Positions 51,540-59,607 of a stretch of 64,000 nt of DNA are shown piece after piece. The stretch is taken from positions 1 to 64,000 of the forward strand of contig NZ_PJRJ01000001.1 in the NCBI RefSeq assembly GCF_003711395.1. The letters are read 5' to 3'. This stretch comes from Acinetobacter sp. B51(2017). Its GTDB lineage: Bacteria; Pseudomonadota; Gammaproteobacteria; Pseudomonadales; Moraxellaceae. A model generated the notes under the pieces. That model saw only the letters and a program-made list of their open reading frames with translations. It made no database searches and was not told where the DNA came from. The translations under genes and the position numbers were made by a program. The first letter of the stretch is position 1. The number at the start of each line of letters is the position of its first letter.

Positions 51540-52898
51540 CTAATCTAAAAGTGAATAACCTACAGATGGGGCTTGGCTCATAACGAGAGCATCTGCCAAG
51601 TTAGGACTAGGCACACCACGCTTTCGCATATCATCCTTACTTTCCACCTTGAACTTACCATCGGGGGTTCTTTGCTGTTTGGGTGCTACAAGCTCATCAA
51701 TAATTTTCTCTAAATGAGGGCAATCAGATGACAAACTAATCAACTCGCTAACTTCAAATTTTTGATTACGTTTGATGGCGTTGTACGTGTTTCTAAAGCG
51801 GTCTGCCAATAACCACCAACACTGTGCTTTGAGGTTGGCAAACATATCTTGGTTGGTGACTTGTGTACGGTTGTACATAGACTTGGGTTGCCACACGGCG
51901 TGTGCTGCATTGAATTTTGTATATCTCAAAAACAAGTTTCGAACCTCGTTCAACTCAGCAAACTTTGCGCCTGCCGTGGCCCCCACACCAATCGAGTCGT
52001 AAACGATATGAGCTTGGCTTTGCATAGCACGGTCATAAGTCTTGGTGCAGCTCAGTAGGATCTCATCCTCACCTGCTTTCCATTCCTCTGCATCTAAGAT
52101 AACCGACCCATACGCTTCGACATTGGCACACTTATCATTACCATCGTCAGCAACATCAAACCCCACCTTTCTTTCACCTTGAGGCTCAAAACCCAATCGT
52201 TTATGTGCATCAATCGCAGCCATCACCCACGAACGCTTGATAATGACATCATCGTCATCTTCGCGTGGCTGCCCAAGATAAATATGATTGTAGTTTTCCT
52301 CATCCTCTTCCTTAGCTGCTGCCGCAACTGCAAGCGCCGTGTTGGATAGAAAAGGATTATCAGGATAGTTAATCTTACGCACCACGGTATTGGGTGGTGG
52401 GTTGGTCACGAAGCGTCGATAGACAAAATCAGTAGTTAATTTTGGGTTGAAAATAATCCAAAACTGAGAGAACTCCTTTCGGATCGTTGGCTCTAAGATT
52501 TCCCATTGTTCTTTAGTGACGTTGTGTGCTTCCTCAAGCCAACAAATATCAACACCCTCTAAAGATTTAATCTCATCAATATTTCGCCACAGACCATAAA
52601 ACAAGAACTCTGAGCCTGTGTGAATGTTTTCAATCTTATTATTTAAGATACGAAAGCGGTCTTTTAAGCCAAACCTTTCAATCTGCACTTTCAGCAATGA
52701 GTAGACAGATTCTTCGATCTTATTTTGAAATTGACGGGCACATAAAATACGAAGTTTATAATTGTCAGCAAGGAAAATGGAGAATCCTGCCGCATCCCAA
52801 GACTTAGAGCTAAATCGCCCACCATACAGGACTTTATTGCGTGCTGGCTCAAGCCAAAAATCTTCAAGAATTGGATTCAGTGTTGCTAGATCGCCCAT
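51540..52898 (-). CDS. terminase large subunit
   Basis: This 452-residue ATPase-nuclease motor drives packaging. The Walker A-like GGRFSSKS lies at 26-33 and the acidic Walker B (VDICWLEEAHN) near residue 115, followed by the coupling motif FWIIFNPK. The C-terminal RNase H-like nuclease has acidic residues around KVGFDVADDGND. The PBSX-type (Terminase_3) family fits best. It overlaps the small subunit gene by 35 bases. Confidence 0.9.
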   Translation of the reverse strand: MGDLATLNPILEDFWLEPARNKVLYGGRFSSKSWDAAGFSIFLADNYKLRILCARQFQNKIEESVYSLLKVQIERFGLKDRFRILNNKIENIHTGSEFLFYGLWRNIDEIKSLEGVDICWLEEAHNVTKEQWEILEPTIRKEFSQFWIIFNPKLTTDFVYRRFVTNPPPNTVVRKINYPDNPFLSNTALAVAAAAKEEDEENYNHIYLGQPREDDDDVIIKRSWVMAAIDAHKRLGFEPQGERKVGFDVADDGNDKCANVEAYGSVILDAEEWKAGEDEILLSCTKTYDRAMQSQAHIVYDSIGVGATAGAKFAELNEVRNLFLRYTKFNAAHAVWQPKSMYNRTQVTNQDMFANLKAQCWWLLADRFRNTYNAIKRNQKFEVSELISLSSDCPHLEKIIDELVAPKQQRTPDGKFKVESKDDMRKRGVPSPNLADALVMSQAPSVGYSLLD

Positions 52899-53316
52899 AG
52901 AAATGCCCTAGACCAGATGGATATGAGACCTCATTTTTAATTGAGCTTTCAATTTTATTCGTATATTGATTCCCAACCTCCTTAGCCGCCTGCTCAAGAA
53001 ATTTAGGTGTAAAGACTGGGTTATCACCAAATTTATCAACTAAGCTTTGTAGCTTCTGCAGTCGATAGCGTTTATTGGCGATTGGGATCGCTTCGATTTC
53101 ATCATTGGCAGCACGGCGGTATTTATAAAATAGGTCTTTAAGTTCTTGGCTTAAATCATGGCCCATCTTCTTAGTCGGGTCATAACATTCACATTGCTGC
53201 TGACTCACATCCACATTAAAAATATCTTTGACTGCTTTCGCCGTGTCGGTTGTGGTTTCAAACTCAGCAAGCATTTTGACGATGAAGATTTTCACCTTTT
53301 TATTAATACGTGCCAT
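52864..53316 (-). CDS. terminase small subunit, DUF2280 family
   Basis: This 150-residue DNA-recognition subunit has an N-terminal helix-turn-helix-like region (IFIVKMLAEFETTTDTAKAV, then DIFNVDVSQQQCECYDPTKK). A central helical segment follows (LFYKYRRAANDEIEAIPIAN). The start is placed at the ATG at 53316 (MARINKK); an earlier in-frame ATG at 53325 is possible. It lies directly before the large subunit with a 35-base overlap, as expected for terminase pairs. Confidence 0.75.
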   Translation of the reverse strand: MARINKKVKIFIVKMLAEFETTTDTAKAVKDIFNVDVSQQQCECYDPTKKMGHDLSQELKDLFYKYRRAANDEIEAIPIANKRYRLQKLQSLVDKFGDNPVFTPKFLEQAAKEVGNQYTNKIESSIKNEVSYPSGLGHFYGRSSNTESNS

Positions 53317-53364
53317 TTCTACCATTCCCACAAGGTACAACAAGGAAGAATGGCAAAAAAATAT

Positions 53365-54012
53365 TTAAACCACTCTTAAATAACAAGTTCCGCAAGCATG
53401 ATAGATATCAGACTTGGCTACTTCAGGACGTTGATTTGCAGCTTCAACCATCTTTTTCACATCCTCACTCGCACCATAACGACGGACAACACCAATAAAT
53501 TCTTCCACATCATGCCCATGAATTTTGAGTTTGGGTAAGCCTGTAGATTGACTGAACTTTGGTGTACCCCATTCATCTTTCTCTTGAGCGATGTGGTACA
53601 GCTCATGCTCAATCAACGCACAGAAATCAGCATCATTGGCTTGTGAGCAGTAATAGGCATCCAAGGTGATGAGATATTCAGGCTGAGTGCCAAACCACTG
53701 CTGGTATTGAACTTCCTGTCTGCGCTTCTTCCATCCACCGACATTGATCATGACTTTTTCAGCCTGCCCAATCACCATACGGCCTTTTTGTTCAAAGCCA
53801 CCTGCAGCCCACATCACGGCGATTTTTGGATATTGATAATCCATTAAATGTTTATGATCTTCGTTAAATAGCGGGCTATCAGAATCTAGAAAGGTCTGTT
53901 TAATCCAATCCCATAATTCAGGACAAGGCACAAAATCAGGTCCATCCAATTCAAACATTTCTTGTGGTGGATATGGGCGTCGAGATACAACGAAACCAAG
54001 TGCATTGTTCAT
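53365..54012 (-). CDS. putative phage metallopeptidase
   Basis: This 215-residue protein has a zinc-peptidase HExxH motif in ALIEHELYHIAQE. Upstream is YLITLDAYYCSQANDADFCA and downstream KLKIHGHDVEEFIGVVRRYG. The pattern matches the phage metallopeptidase family often found near terminase genes. The N-terminal half is of unknown use. It is followed by small terminase, but 49 bases and its own upstream terminator separate it from the next gene on its 5' side. Confidence 0.75.
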   Translation of the reverse strand: MNNALGFVVSRRPYPPQEMFELDGPDFVPCPELWDWIKQTFLDSDSPLFNEDHKHLMDYQYPKIAVMWAAGGFEQKGRMVIGQAEKVMINVGGWKKRRQEVQYQQWFGTQPEYLITLDAYYCSQANDADFCALIEHELYHIAQEKDEWGTPKFSQSTGLPKLKIHGHDVEEFIGVVRRYGASEDVKKMVEAANQRPEVAKSDIYHACGTCYLRVV

Positions 54013-54031
54013 CTGTAACCTATGAGTGGAC

Positions 54032-54057
54032 GTAAAAAAACCACCCGAGGGTGGCTA
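54032..54057 (-). terminator. intrinsic terminator
   Basis: CCACCC/GGGTGG with T7 on the minus strand lies between the gene at 54093 and the metallopeptidase gene. Confidence 0.7.
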
Positions 54058-54092
54058 GATTAAGTGTTATTAATAAATAGTGATATTAAATT

Positions 54093-54695
54093 TTACATAG
54101 CCCTAGGGATGTTTTTATCATAAATACCTGCCAAATGTAGATATTTATCCCCCAAAATTTGAGGTACGTATTTCATCCCTTTTAATTCGTCAGCATATTT
54201 CATTATTATTGAACCCACTTTCTGATTGTTACCTTCAATTATAGCTTGAGTTGTTGGAAGCGTAAGGTCAATAATTTCAGATGTTGGTAAAGTCAACCAA
54301 CAATGCATATTTACTTCTTTTAAAACTTTTCTTTCATTAATTCTATCCAAAACATCATTCAAGCTTTGATAATGAAATCTTTTCCCATTATCAAACTCTA
54401 CATACCCTAAAGTTAAAATACTTTCCGTTTTAAAAATTTTATTAACAATTCCCTGCAATTGAATATGTGTATGGAAACACATTGAAAAAAGTTCTCTTGG
54501 ATCAATCTGAGAAACTACAGGATTTTGATAAAATTTTTCTACAGTTTCATTATTTATAAGACGTGCATCTGTCACTTTAAGCTTATGAAAACTACCCAGT
54601 TTATTCATCTTTGTTGTATTTATAGCTTTATTGAATGCTATCAAATAATCACTTTCATTATGCTTACTGAGAATAGATTTCAATTTCTGAAACAT
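54093..54695 (-). CDS. hypothetical protein, 200 residues (accessory gene)
   Basis: I do not recognise this family. It is soluble, A+T-rich, with no signal peptide. The segment LGYVEFDNGKRFHYQSLNDV and LTLPTSEIIDLTLPTTQAII contain no catalytic pattern that I can name. It has an independent promoter region (192 bases upstream) and terminator, which marks it as an individually expressed accessory gene of the prophage. Base composition looks lower in GC than the structural genes. Confidence 0.55.
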   Translation of the reverse strand: MFQKLKSILSKHNESDYLIAFNKAINTTKMNKLGSFHKLKVTDARLINNETVEKFYQNPVVSQIDPRELFSMCFHTHIQLQGIVNKIFKTESILTLGYVEFDNGKRFHYQSLNDVLDRINERKVLKEVNMHCWLTLPTSEIIDLTLPTTQAIIEGNNQKVGSIIMKYADELKGMKYVPQILGDKYLHLAGIYDKNIPRAM

Positions 54696-54791
54696 TTCAA
54701 TTTCCTTATTTTTTTAAAGAAAAGGAAATCTAACATATAGTCTTTTTTATTTTCTAAATAAATTGAGTGTTTCCAAAAATTTTACACTCTA

Positions 54792-54821
54792 TCAAAAAAG
54801 CCCACCGTTTGGTGAGCTTCT
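54792..54821 (-). terminator. intrinsic terminator of the lipoprotein gene
   Basis: The stem AGCTCACC/GGTGGGCT (one mismatch) plus T6 on the minus strand lies 67 bases beyond the lipoprotein stop. Confidence 0.65.
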
Positions 54822-54887
54822 TACTGTGCAACTTACATACTTCGTGCACTATAGCTGAAATATGCCATATCCCTTGTACAAGGTCAA

Positions 54888-55640
54888 TTAAGTCTTTTGA
54901 CTTTTACATACAATAGCATCTGCAATCTTTCCTGCATTTTCATTAAATATGTAAATTAAGTTTGGATCTGTAACACACACAGTTGATTGGAAGAATTTTT
55001 TTAGAGACAGCATAAAATCTAAAGTAGTACGTTTACCAGTTTTTTGCTCTTCTGCTTTGGCTGTTACAGCTACCTGGGTAAAAATAGAATACCAATCCTT
55101 ACCAAAAGCCTCTAACTTTTCCTCACTCACCCCTCGAAGATCAATTAACTGATCAATTTTTGATGAATTTGGATTAATCACAGCGACAAAAGGGCCCGAA
55201 GACGAAGCCAGTGAAGGGTTAAGCTCAACCAATTTTTTCTTTGCAAGATCATAATCATAACTACTCAAGATCAGGTTACAATCATTTGTGTTTTGGCTAA
55301 TCGGCAGCTTGACTGGTAGCTTTGTTACAACCTGTTGCGTTACGGCAGTACCAGATGCTTCAAGGTCTTCTGCCGTGGCTAAACTAGTAAAACCTCTACA
55401 CAGAGCTTGGTTAGACTTGGCTGCGTTCACTCCTTTATTAAGCAGAATTACGGCAGAAGGCCTTGTACTCCCCACTATAGGTATCAAGTCTGCTTCATCA
55501 TAGGTAAATTGACGAGTAAACACGTCATTTTTATTGATGCCTGGATACGATCCACTAGAACTGGGAATGCCTACACTTGATGTTGCACACCCAGTTAATA
55601 TAAAAACGACAGCACTTATTACGATAAATAATTTATTCAT
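54888..55640 (-). CDS. lipoprotein of unknown function (accessory gene)
   Basis: This 250-residue protein begins with a lipoprotein signal (LFIVISAVVFILTGC), with the lipobox LTGC placing the lipidated cysteine at residue 18. The mature part includes SKIDQLIDLRGVSEEKLEAF and LDFMLSLKKFFQSTVCVTDP, and ends with a pair of cysteines. No family is recognised. Phage-encoded lipoproteins are often involved in superinfection exclusion; that is inference here. It is flanked by non-coding gaps with terminators. Confidence 0.65.
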   Translation of the reverse strand: MNKLFIVISAVVFILTGCATSSVGIPSSSGSYPGINKNDVFTRQFTYDEADLIPIVGSTRPSAVILLNKGVNAAKSNQALCRGFTSLATAEDLEASGTAVTQQVVTKLPVKLPISQNTNDCNLILSSYDYDLAKKKLVELNPSLASSSGPFVAVINPNSSKIDQLIDLRGVSEEKLEAFGKDWYSIFTQVAVTAKAEEQKTGKRTTLDFMLSLKKFFQSTVCVTDPNLIYIFNENAGKIADAIVCKSQKT

Positions 55641-55795
55641 AATGATTCCATTTATGCAAAATTGTTATACGTTTGAATTCTTAAAAGTATCAATACAATG
55701 AGTATATTTTTTATACAATTTAAAATTAGTGCATTTAAATAATTATAGCAATTCGTAATCTTTAAATAATGCGATTATTTACCTTAACGCATATA

Positions 55796-55821
55796 GAAAG
55801 AAAGCACCCTAAGGTGCCAAA
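55796..55821 (-). terminator. short terminator-like hairpin after the antiterminator candidate
   Basis: GGCACC/GGTGCC-like arms (GCACCCTAAGGTGC) followed by a T-rich run on the minus strand, just beyond the stop of the gene at 55824. A late-gene antiterminator would have to act across sites like this. Confidence 0.5.
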
Positions 55822-55823
55822 GT

Positions 55824-56318
55824 TCAAAAACTAATAAACCCATATCGACTATGCAATGCAGCCAAACCACACTTCACATCTGAACGTGCATCATTTTGGC
55901 TGCGATTCTCAGTCACCATCTGAGACCATGAATTGCCATAAAAATATCGACTAATCACCGCATCCATCCAATCGTCCAAAATTTCCGATTGGCCCTGTAC
56001 ATCTAAAATGAGCTTCTGCACGGCGCGAGCTTCATTGTCATCAATCTGGCAAACAATACTCGAGCGATTACGCTTTGGCTTATCTTCACTGGTAAAGTAG
56101 TTCGCAATAATTTGACTCTTCTCAGCTTCCGTCAATTTCTTCTGCTTACGCTTCACCACTGCCTGATCCATAGCAACTGCAATCGGATTTACACTACGGC
56201 CACACGTACCTGATACGCTATTCATCCATGCCCCGAACTGATACAGCCATTCCTCTAAATTAAAACGTGACCAATTTACTGCTTGTAAAATATGTTGCTG
56301 TTGTACTGCTGCATTCAT
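55824..56318 (-). CDS. candidate late antiterminator Q-like protein
   Basis: This 164-residue basic helical protein has NWSRFNLEEWLYQFGAWMNS at the start and DDNEARAVQKLILDVQGQSE, then MDAVISRYFYGNSWSQMVTE. It lies at the end of the early leftward operon, just before accessory and late genes, where lambdoid phages encode Q-type antiterminators. The call rests on position and general likeness to Q-like proteins. It overlaps the nuclease gene by 4 bases. Confidence 0.5.
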   Translation of the reverse strand: MNAAVQQQHILQAVNWSRFNLEEWLYQFGAWMNSVSGTCGRSVNPIAVAMDQAVVKRKQKKLTEAEKSQIIANYFTSEDKPKRNRSSIVCQIDDNEARAVQKLILDVQGQSEILDDWMDAVISRYFYGNSWSQMVTENRSQNDARSDVKCGLAALHSRYGFISF

Positions 56319-56740
56319 AATGATTTATCCTGGCTTAAACCTAAAAATTTCTCTATCCAACGAAACGCATACCCAGATTTAACCTGACTCGTTTCAAAGC
56401 GAATGATCTGGTACCCCAATGCGGTTGCCTCGTTGTACTTTTCCATATCATCCATGTATCCCTTACCGCGTGTATGTCTACCCTCACTCCATACACCACC
56501 TTCAACCTCAATCAGCAGCTGCCGTCCTACGATGTGAAAATCAGCTCTCCAACGCCGTGTACTGTGAAATCTAAACTCTCGTTCAAACGGCACATTAAGC
56601 GCCTGCAACTGCGTGGCCAAGATTCCCTCTGCGCTTTCGTGTTTTTTCCTTGTAGGTCTTACTGATTTAGTCTGAGGTTTGTTCTTGGTGAGCTTGCGGC
56701 ATAGTTTCTTGTACTCTGCCACCGACATCCGATCAGTCAT
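56315..56740 (-). CDS. PD-(D/E)XK-like endonuclease (DUF559/VSR-like)
   Basis: This 141-residue protein has a nuclease core: FEREFRFHSTRRWRADFHIV followed by LLIEVEGGVW. The D-x(9)-ExE pattern and the preceding Lys-rich N-terminus match DUF559/VSR-like nucleases. In phage early operons such enzymes may resolve junctions, replacing RusA. The start at 56740 has AGGTGG upstream and overlaps the previous gene; a longer frame begins at 56767. Confidence 0.75.
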   Translation of the reverse strand: MTDRMSVAEYKKLCRKLTKNKPQTKSVRPTRKKHESAEGILATQLQALNVPFEREFRFHSTRRWRADFHIVGRQLLIEVEGGVWSEGRHTRGKGYMDDMEKYNEATALGYQIIRFETSQVKSGYAFRWIEKFLGLSQDKSL

Positions 56741-56891
56741 TACCCATCCACCTAAACCGCATTTCAAAATTCTTATTTACCGGTCCAACATACGGTGCCC
56801 AATCGAAGGAATACCAGTAATACCATTGACCGCCCTCATTTTTCCACCAAGTGCCATCCTCTTCCTGATACTGCGCGTCATGTGGTGTCAT
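56733..56891 (-). CDS. 52-residue early phage protein
   Basis: This small protein is unusually rich in Trp and Tyr (DGTWWKNEGGQWYYWYSFDW, then APYVGP). GAGG precedes the ATG at 56891; the longer frame to 56960 would overlap the preceding gene fully. It overlaps its neighbours at both ends, so it is translated within the early operon. No family is recognised. Confidence 0.6.
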   Translation of the reverse strand: MTPHDAQYQEEDGTWWKNEGGQWYYWYSFDWAPYVGPVNKNFEMRFRWMGND

Positions 56892-57120
56892 GTTTAACCT
56901 CAAACAGCTGTTTAGCCTTGTCTGTAGGCTTAAATCCTTGGGGTGCACAGCGATCACCAATCAGATAGCCATGAACTGCTAAGCGGTATAAACAACGCTG
57001 AGCATCACGTTTGGTTTTAAACATGGGTTCAATATCTGCCACTGCCAAACGTCCGGTTTTTTGTATGGCCAACTTTAAAACTCGGGTAAAAACTTCGCCG
57101 TGCTGGATAAACGAGCTCAT
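56878..57120 (-). CDS. small helix-turn-helix-like early phage protein
   Basis: This 80-residue protein has a predicted winged helix (VADIEPMFKTKRDAQRCLYR, then LAVHGYLIGDRCAP) similar to the HTH of replication or partition proteins. It overlaps the methyltransferase gene by 4 bases (ATGA). It may bind DNA as an early regulator, but no family can be named. Confidence 0.6.
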   Translation of the reverse strand: MSSFIQHGEVFTRVLKLAIQKTGRLAVADIEPMFKTKRDAQRCLYRLAVHGYLIGDRCAPQGFKPTDKAKQLFEVKHDTT

Positions 57121-57596
57121 ACTTCACCACCAAGCTTCATAAACGTAATCCAGTGTGTATTGGCACGTTTTCCACTGATATGCCCAAAGATCGGCTTTTG
57201 ATCCGTCAGCGCTAAAATCTCACTCACCTTGATCTGTGTTTCATTCCACTTAAAAATTAAAACCCCATCGTTGGCTAATACTCGAAAGCACTCAGCAAAG
57301 CCACGGCGTAGATCTTCACGCCAATCGTTTTGCAATTTTCCGTATTTGAGCGCCAACCAAGATTGATCACCGGCGTTGATCAAATGCGGTGGATCAAACA
57401 CGACCAATTTAAATTGACCATCGGCAAACGGCATATCACGGAAATCGAGTTCAACATCAGGAGCCACATCCAAAGTACGACCGTCACAAAGGATGTGATT
57501 TTCGGTACGAATATCACCAAACAGCACATTTGGATTTTGACGATCAAAATGCATCATGCGTGAGCCACAGCAAGGATCTAAAATCTTTTGATTCAT
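57117..57596 (-). CDS. phage SAM-dependent methyltransferase
   Basis: This 159-residue protein has the AdoMet-binding segment ILDPCCGSRMMHFD with a DPCCGS variant of motif I. The catalytic DPPH (VVFDPPHLI) replaces DPPY, and FRVLANDGVLIFKW is further along. These indicate a DNA N6-adenine-like or related methyltransferase of the phage type. It may protect phage DNA from host restriction. It is coupled by 4-base overlaps to genes on both sides. Confidence 0.8.
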   Translation of the reverse strand: MNQKILDPCCGSRMMHFDRQNPNVLFGDIRTENHILCDGRTLDVAPDVELDFRDMPFADGQFKLVVFDPPHLINAGDQSWLALKYGKLQNDWREDLRRGFAECFRVLANDGVLIFKWNETQIKVSEILALTDQKPIFGHISGKRANTHWITFMKLGGEV

Positions 57597-57844
57597 ACCA
57601 CCACCTGTTTTAATTCATCGGCAAGATCATTCAGCATCACGATCAGTTCATCGGCATAACTTGCAGGTGCATATTGGACGTACTGACGCATTTCCTCGTG
57701 GTACCAGTACAGGTTTCCATCCATTACGTGCCCATAGGCCTTGAAATCGGGCAGATAGCAATTAGCATCCTTAGCCGTAGTGCAGACCTTGCTCAGGATC
57801 AGCTCAGCCATACCTTGACTGCCCACACGTTGAATTAAACTCAT
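57593..57844 (-). CDS. 83-residue early phage protein
   Basis: This soluble protein of unknown family contains YLPDFKAYGHVMDGNLYWYH and ASYADELIVMLNDLADELKQ. It overlaps the replication gene and the methyltransferase gene by 4 bases each. It is probably part of the replication operon. Nothing more can be inferred from sequence. Confidence 0.6.
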   Translation of the reverse strand: MSLIQRVGSQGMAELILSKVCTTAKDANCYLPDFKAYGHVMDGNLYWYHEEMRQYVQYAPASYADELIVMLNDLADELKQVVV

Positions 57845-58899
57845 GCTTGTTCTCCTAGGTTGCCCTCAAACCCCACGATACGGAGGTAATCTGCCCATTC
57901 AATGGCTTGAGTTGGGTCTTTTAGTTTTTCAGTGATGCGTGATACGAATTCTTTTTGCGTCTCGCCAACCTCTGCGTACTGCGATGCAAAGTTGTGATCA
58001 GCACAGATCTTGTTTGCGAATACATTGCATTGGCTGTCAGAAAGACCTGTGAATTTTTTAGCCAGAGGTTGTTTTGACTCAGCTTTAGGTTTCAAAGGCA
58101 TCGAATTCGAGGTTTTTAGTTTTTGGATACGGTTAATCCAGTAATTCATCCACGTTTGGGGAGTAACTGGATTACGAGTCAGTGACCACTGAGCAAATCC
58201 TTTGATTTCCGCCGTGATTAAATCATCACAGAGTTCAGGATTAATTTTCTTTGCCTGTACTCGTAGATCAGCAGGTAAGGTGACCTGCTTACGGGAAAGT
58301 AATTTCAAAGAGATTGGATCTGTGTGCTCAGCGAGATACTCAGAAAACAATTCATCTTCAAATTTTTCAACAGGCATTTCGCTCTCTCTTTTTTCTTTAA
58401 TATTTTCTTTTTTATTTGTTTCTTTCTTAGTGTGCCCATTTTCGGCACTACCCCCCTGCCGTTTATAGGCACTACCCCTATGCCCATTATCGGCAGTAGT
58501 GCCGTTTATAGGCAGTGCCGTTTTTCGGCATGGGTTAGTGATGGTAAATTTACTGGTTTGACCATCCTGACGCTGTACACTCAGCAAACCCATATCTTCT
58601 AATTGCTTCACTGCACCATAAACCGTATGTGGTTTCTTAATGCCCGTTTTCTCCATTAAAAAGGTTGAATCAATGGCCCAATTTTGACGATGAAAGCCCT
58701 CAGTAAAGCGGTTAATCACTGTGTAGCATTTCAGAGCATTACCGGTCATTTGAGCAACGTAATTGTCATCCACTAAATAATTAGGCATCTTGGTATGCCC
58801 ATCTTCTTTTTTAGCTTGGGACATGAATTCTTCTCTTTTTGGAAAGCTCACTAACTTCCCTTGCGCTTCGCTTATTTCTTGTGCTAAATTCGATTTCAT
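57841..58899 (-). CDS. phage replication initiator, lambda O-like with DnaT-like C-terminus
   Basis: This 352-residue protein has an N-terminal winged-helix initiator domain (NYLVDDNYVAQMTGNALKCY, then AIDSTFLMEKTGIKKPHTVY). A low-complexity central linker carries the iteron origin in its DNA. The C-terminal DnaT-like domain has GFAQWSLTRNPVTPQTWMNY followed by WINRIQK. O proteins bind origin repeats and recruit the helicase loader. Five repeats at 58433-58530 lie in this gene, as in lambda. It is the first gene of the replication operon after the early terminator. Confidence 0.85.
   Translation of the reverse strand: MKSNLAQEISEAQGKLVSFPKREEFMSQAKKEDGHTKMPNYLVDDNYVAQMTGNALKCYTVINRFTEGFHRQNWAIDSTFLMEKTGIKKPHTVYGAVKQLEDMGLLSVQRQDGQTSKFTITNPCRKTALPINGTTADNGHRGSAYKRQGGSAENGHTKKETNKKENIKEKRESEMPVEKFEDELFSEYLAEHTDPISLKLLSRKQVTLPADLRVQAKKINPELCDDLITAEIKGFAQWSLTRNPVTPQTWMNYWINRIQKLKTSNSMPLKPKAESKQPLAKKFTGLSDSQCNVFANKICADHNFASQYAEVGETQKEFVSRITEKLKDPTQAIEWADYLRIVGFEGNLGEQA
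58381..58530. other. candidate phage replication origin: iterons plus A+T-rich tract
   Basis: Five 15-bp repeats of the form TGCC-N7-GGCA lie at 58433-58447, 58457-58471, 58481-58495, 58500-58514 and 58516-58530. Two are exactly TGCCGTTTATAGGCA; the others differ in the middle. An A+T-rich pyrimidine tract (58381-58432) flanks them. This is the lambda ori layout, inside the initiator gene. Confidence 0.75.
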
Positions 58900-58926
58900 A
58901 TTCTATGCCTTGCCGTATGTGAATAT

Positions 58927-58957
58927 AAAAAGCCTGACCCTACCTGTCAGGCTTTTT
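58927..58957 (-). terminator. early terminator between the Arc-like gene and O
   Basis: The stem AAAAGCCTGAC/GTCAGGCTTTT followed by T runs contains the stop of the Arc-like gene. It corresponds to lambda tR1 in position and would limit replication gene expression unless antitermination occurs. Confidence 0.7.
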
Positions 58958-59213
58958 TCATATCCACGATTTGTGTATTGGCCAAGTCTGTCTCGATGTT
59001 ACCCACCAAGCCCAGACTCTCCCTTTTCAGCCTGTTTTTATTTGCTCGCTCTAGCATTAAGCTAACTTCATGGAATTCACCCATGATTGCTTTTTCTAAG
59101 AGGATGACAGCCTGATGTCCGTATTCTTTTCCATGAACGTCTGCGATTAGGCGCAAACGCTCCATCATGTCCGGCAGCATCTTTAACCGGAGGTCTTCTT
59201 TTTCGAGGCTCAT
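58947..59213 (-). CDS. Arc-like ribbon-helix-helix early protein (CII position)
   Basis: This 88-residue protein has an N-terminal Arc-like DNA-binding segment (DLRLKMLPDMMERLRLIADV) followed by AVILLEKAIMGEFHEVSLML. GAGGAAATTTT precedes the start. It lies between cro and O, where lambda has cII, so a regulatory role is probable, although the fold differs from lambda CII. Confidence 0.7.
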   Translation of the reverse strand: MSLEKEDLRLKMLPDMMERLRLIADVHGKEYGHQAVILLEKAIMGEFHEVSLMLERANKNRLKRESLGLVGNIETDLANTQIVDMKKA

Positions 59214-59256
59214 AAAATTTCCTCTTTACGATGTAGAAGATTTATATGCATAAGTA

Positions 59257-59475
59257 TTATTCAGATGTTGGATATAAGCCAAAGTGCTGTAAAATTTCTC
59301 TCTCAGAAACTTTTCCCTGACTAGCTGTAACTAGAGCTGTTCTGAGTTTTTTTCTAGGCTCTTTATAGGCATATAAAAGATGAGATTTTATATAACCAAC
59401 TGTAGTCCCAGACTCCTTTGCATATTGTTCTAATTCCATATGATTCAACGTGAGTACGTAATCTTTAAAATTCAT
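59257..59475 (-). CDS. Cro-like transcriptional regulator
   Basis: This 72-residue protein has LEQYAKESGTTVGYIKSHLL as a helix-turn-helix of the Cro/YdaS type and a C-terminal SEREILQHFGLYP. The ATG at 59475 has GGAGATCC upstream; a longer frame begins at 59493. It is divergent from the repressor gene across a shared operator region, exactly the cro position. It should bind the same operators to favour lytic growth. Confidence 0.75.
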   Translation of the reverse strand: MNFKDYVLTLNHMELEQYAKESGTTVGYIKSHLLYAYKEPRKKLRTALVTASQGKVSEREILQHFGLYPTSE

Positions 59476-59501
59476 AGTTTGGATCTCCCTCAATAAGACA
59501 A

Positions 59502-59530
59502 ATATTACCTTTTAGGTAATAAAAATACAA
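59502..59530 (-). promoter_or_regulatory. early leftward promoter (PR-like) with operator
   Basis: On the minus strand -35 TTGTAT (59530-59525) and -10 TAATAT (59507-59502) are 17 bp apart. The operator ATTACCTTTTAGGTAAT (59504-59520) overlaps the -10, so repressor binding would block cro transcription. The same geometry recurs at 63342-63370. Confidence 0.65.
59504..59520. promoter_or_regulatory. CI/Cro operator (site 1)
   Basis: The 17-bp palindrome ATTACCTTTTAGGTAAT lies between the divergent cI and cro genes. An identical copy lies at 63352-63368, and a partial copy, TTTACCTTTTTGGTGAT, at 59543-59559. Confidence 0.75.
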
Positions 59531-59542
59531 CCTTTTTTCTTG

Positions 59543-59570
59543 TTTACCTTTTTGGTGATAAAACTACAAT
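59543..59570 (+). promoter_or_regulatory. repressor-gene promoter (PRM-like) with second operator
   Basis: A -10 TACAAT (59565-59570) is preceded by TTTACC (59543-59548) at 16 bp. The weaker operator TTTACCTTTTTGGTGAT (59543-59559, three mismatches to site 1) covers this -35. Low-affinity autoregulation of cI is suggested. Confidence 0.5.
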
Positions 59571-59607
59571 TGGCAGATGTAACTCGTTTCGAAGAGTTAG
59601 GAAAATT

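Noticed and set aside
58433-58530. Repeats considered as a CRISPR-like array
   Set aside because: The units are 15 bp, palindromic and spaced by 1-9 bases, too short for spacers; they fit origin iterons inside a replication gene.
59527-59543. Third possible operator between the two clear ones in the cI-cro region
   Set aside because: Only the left half (AACCTTTT) matches; the right half does not, so it is not listed as an operator.
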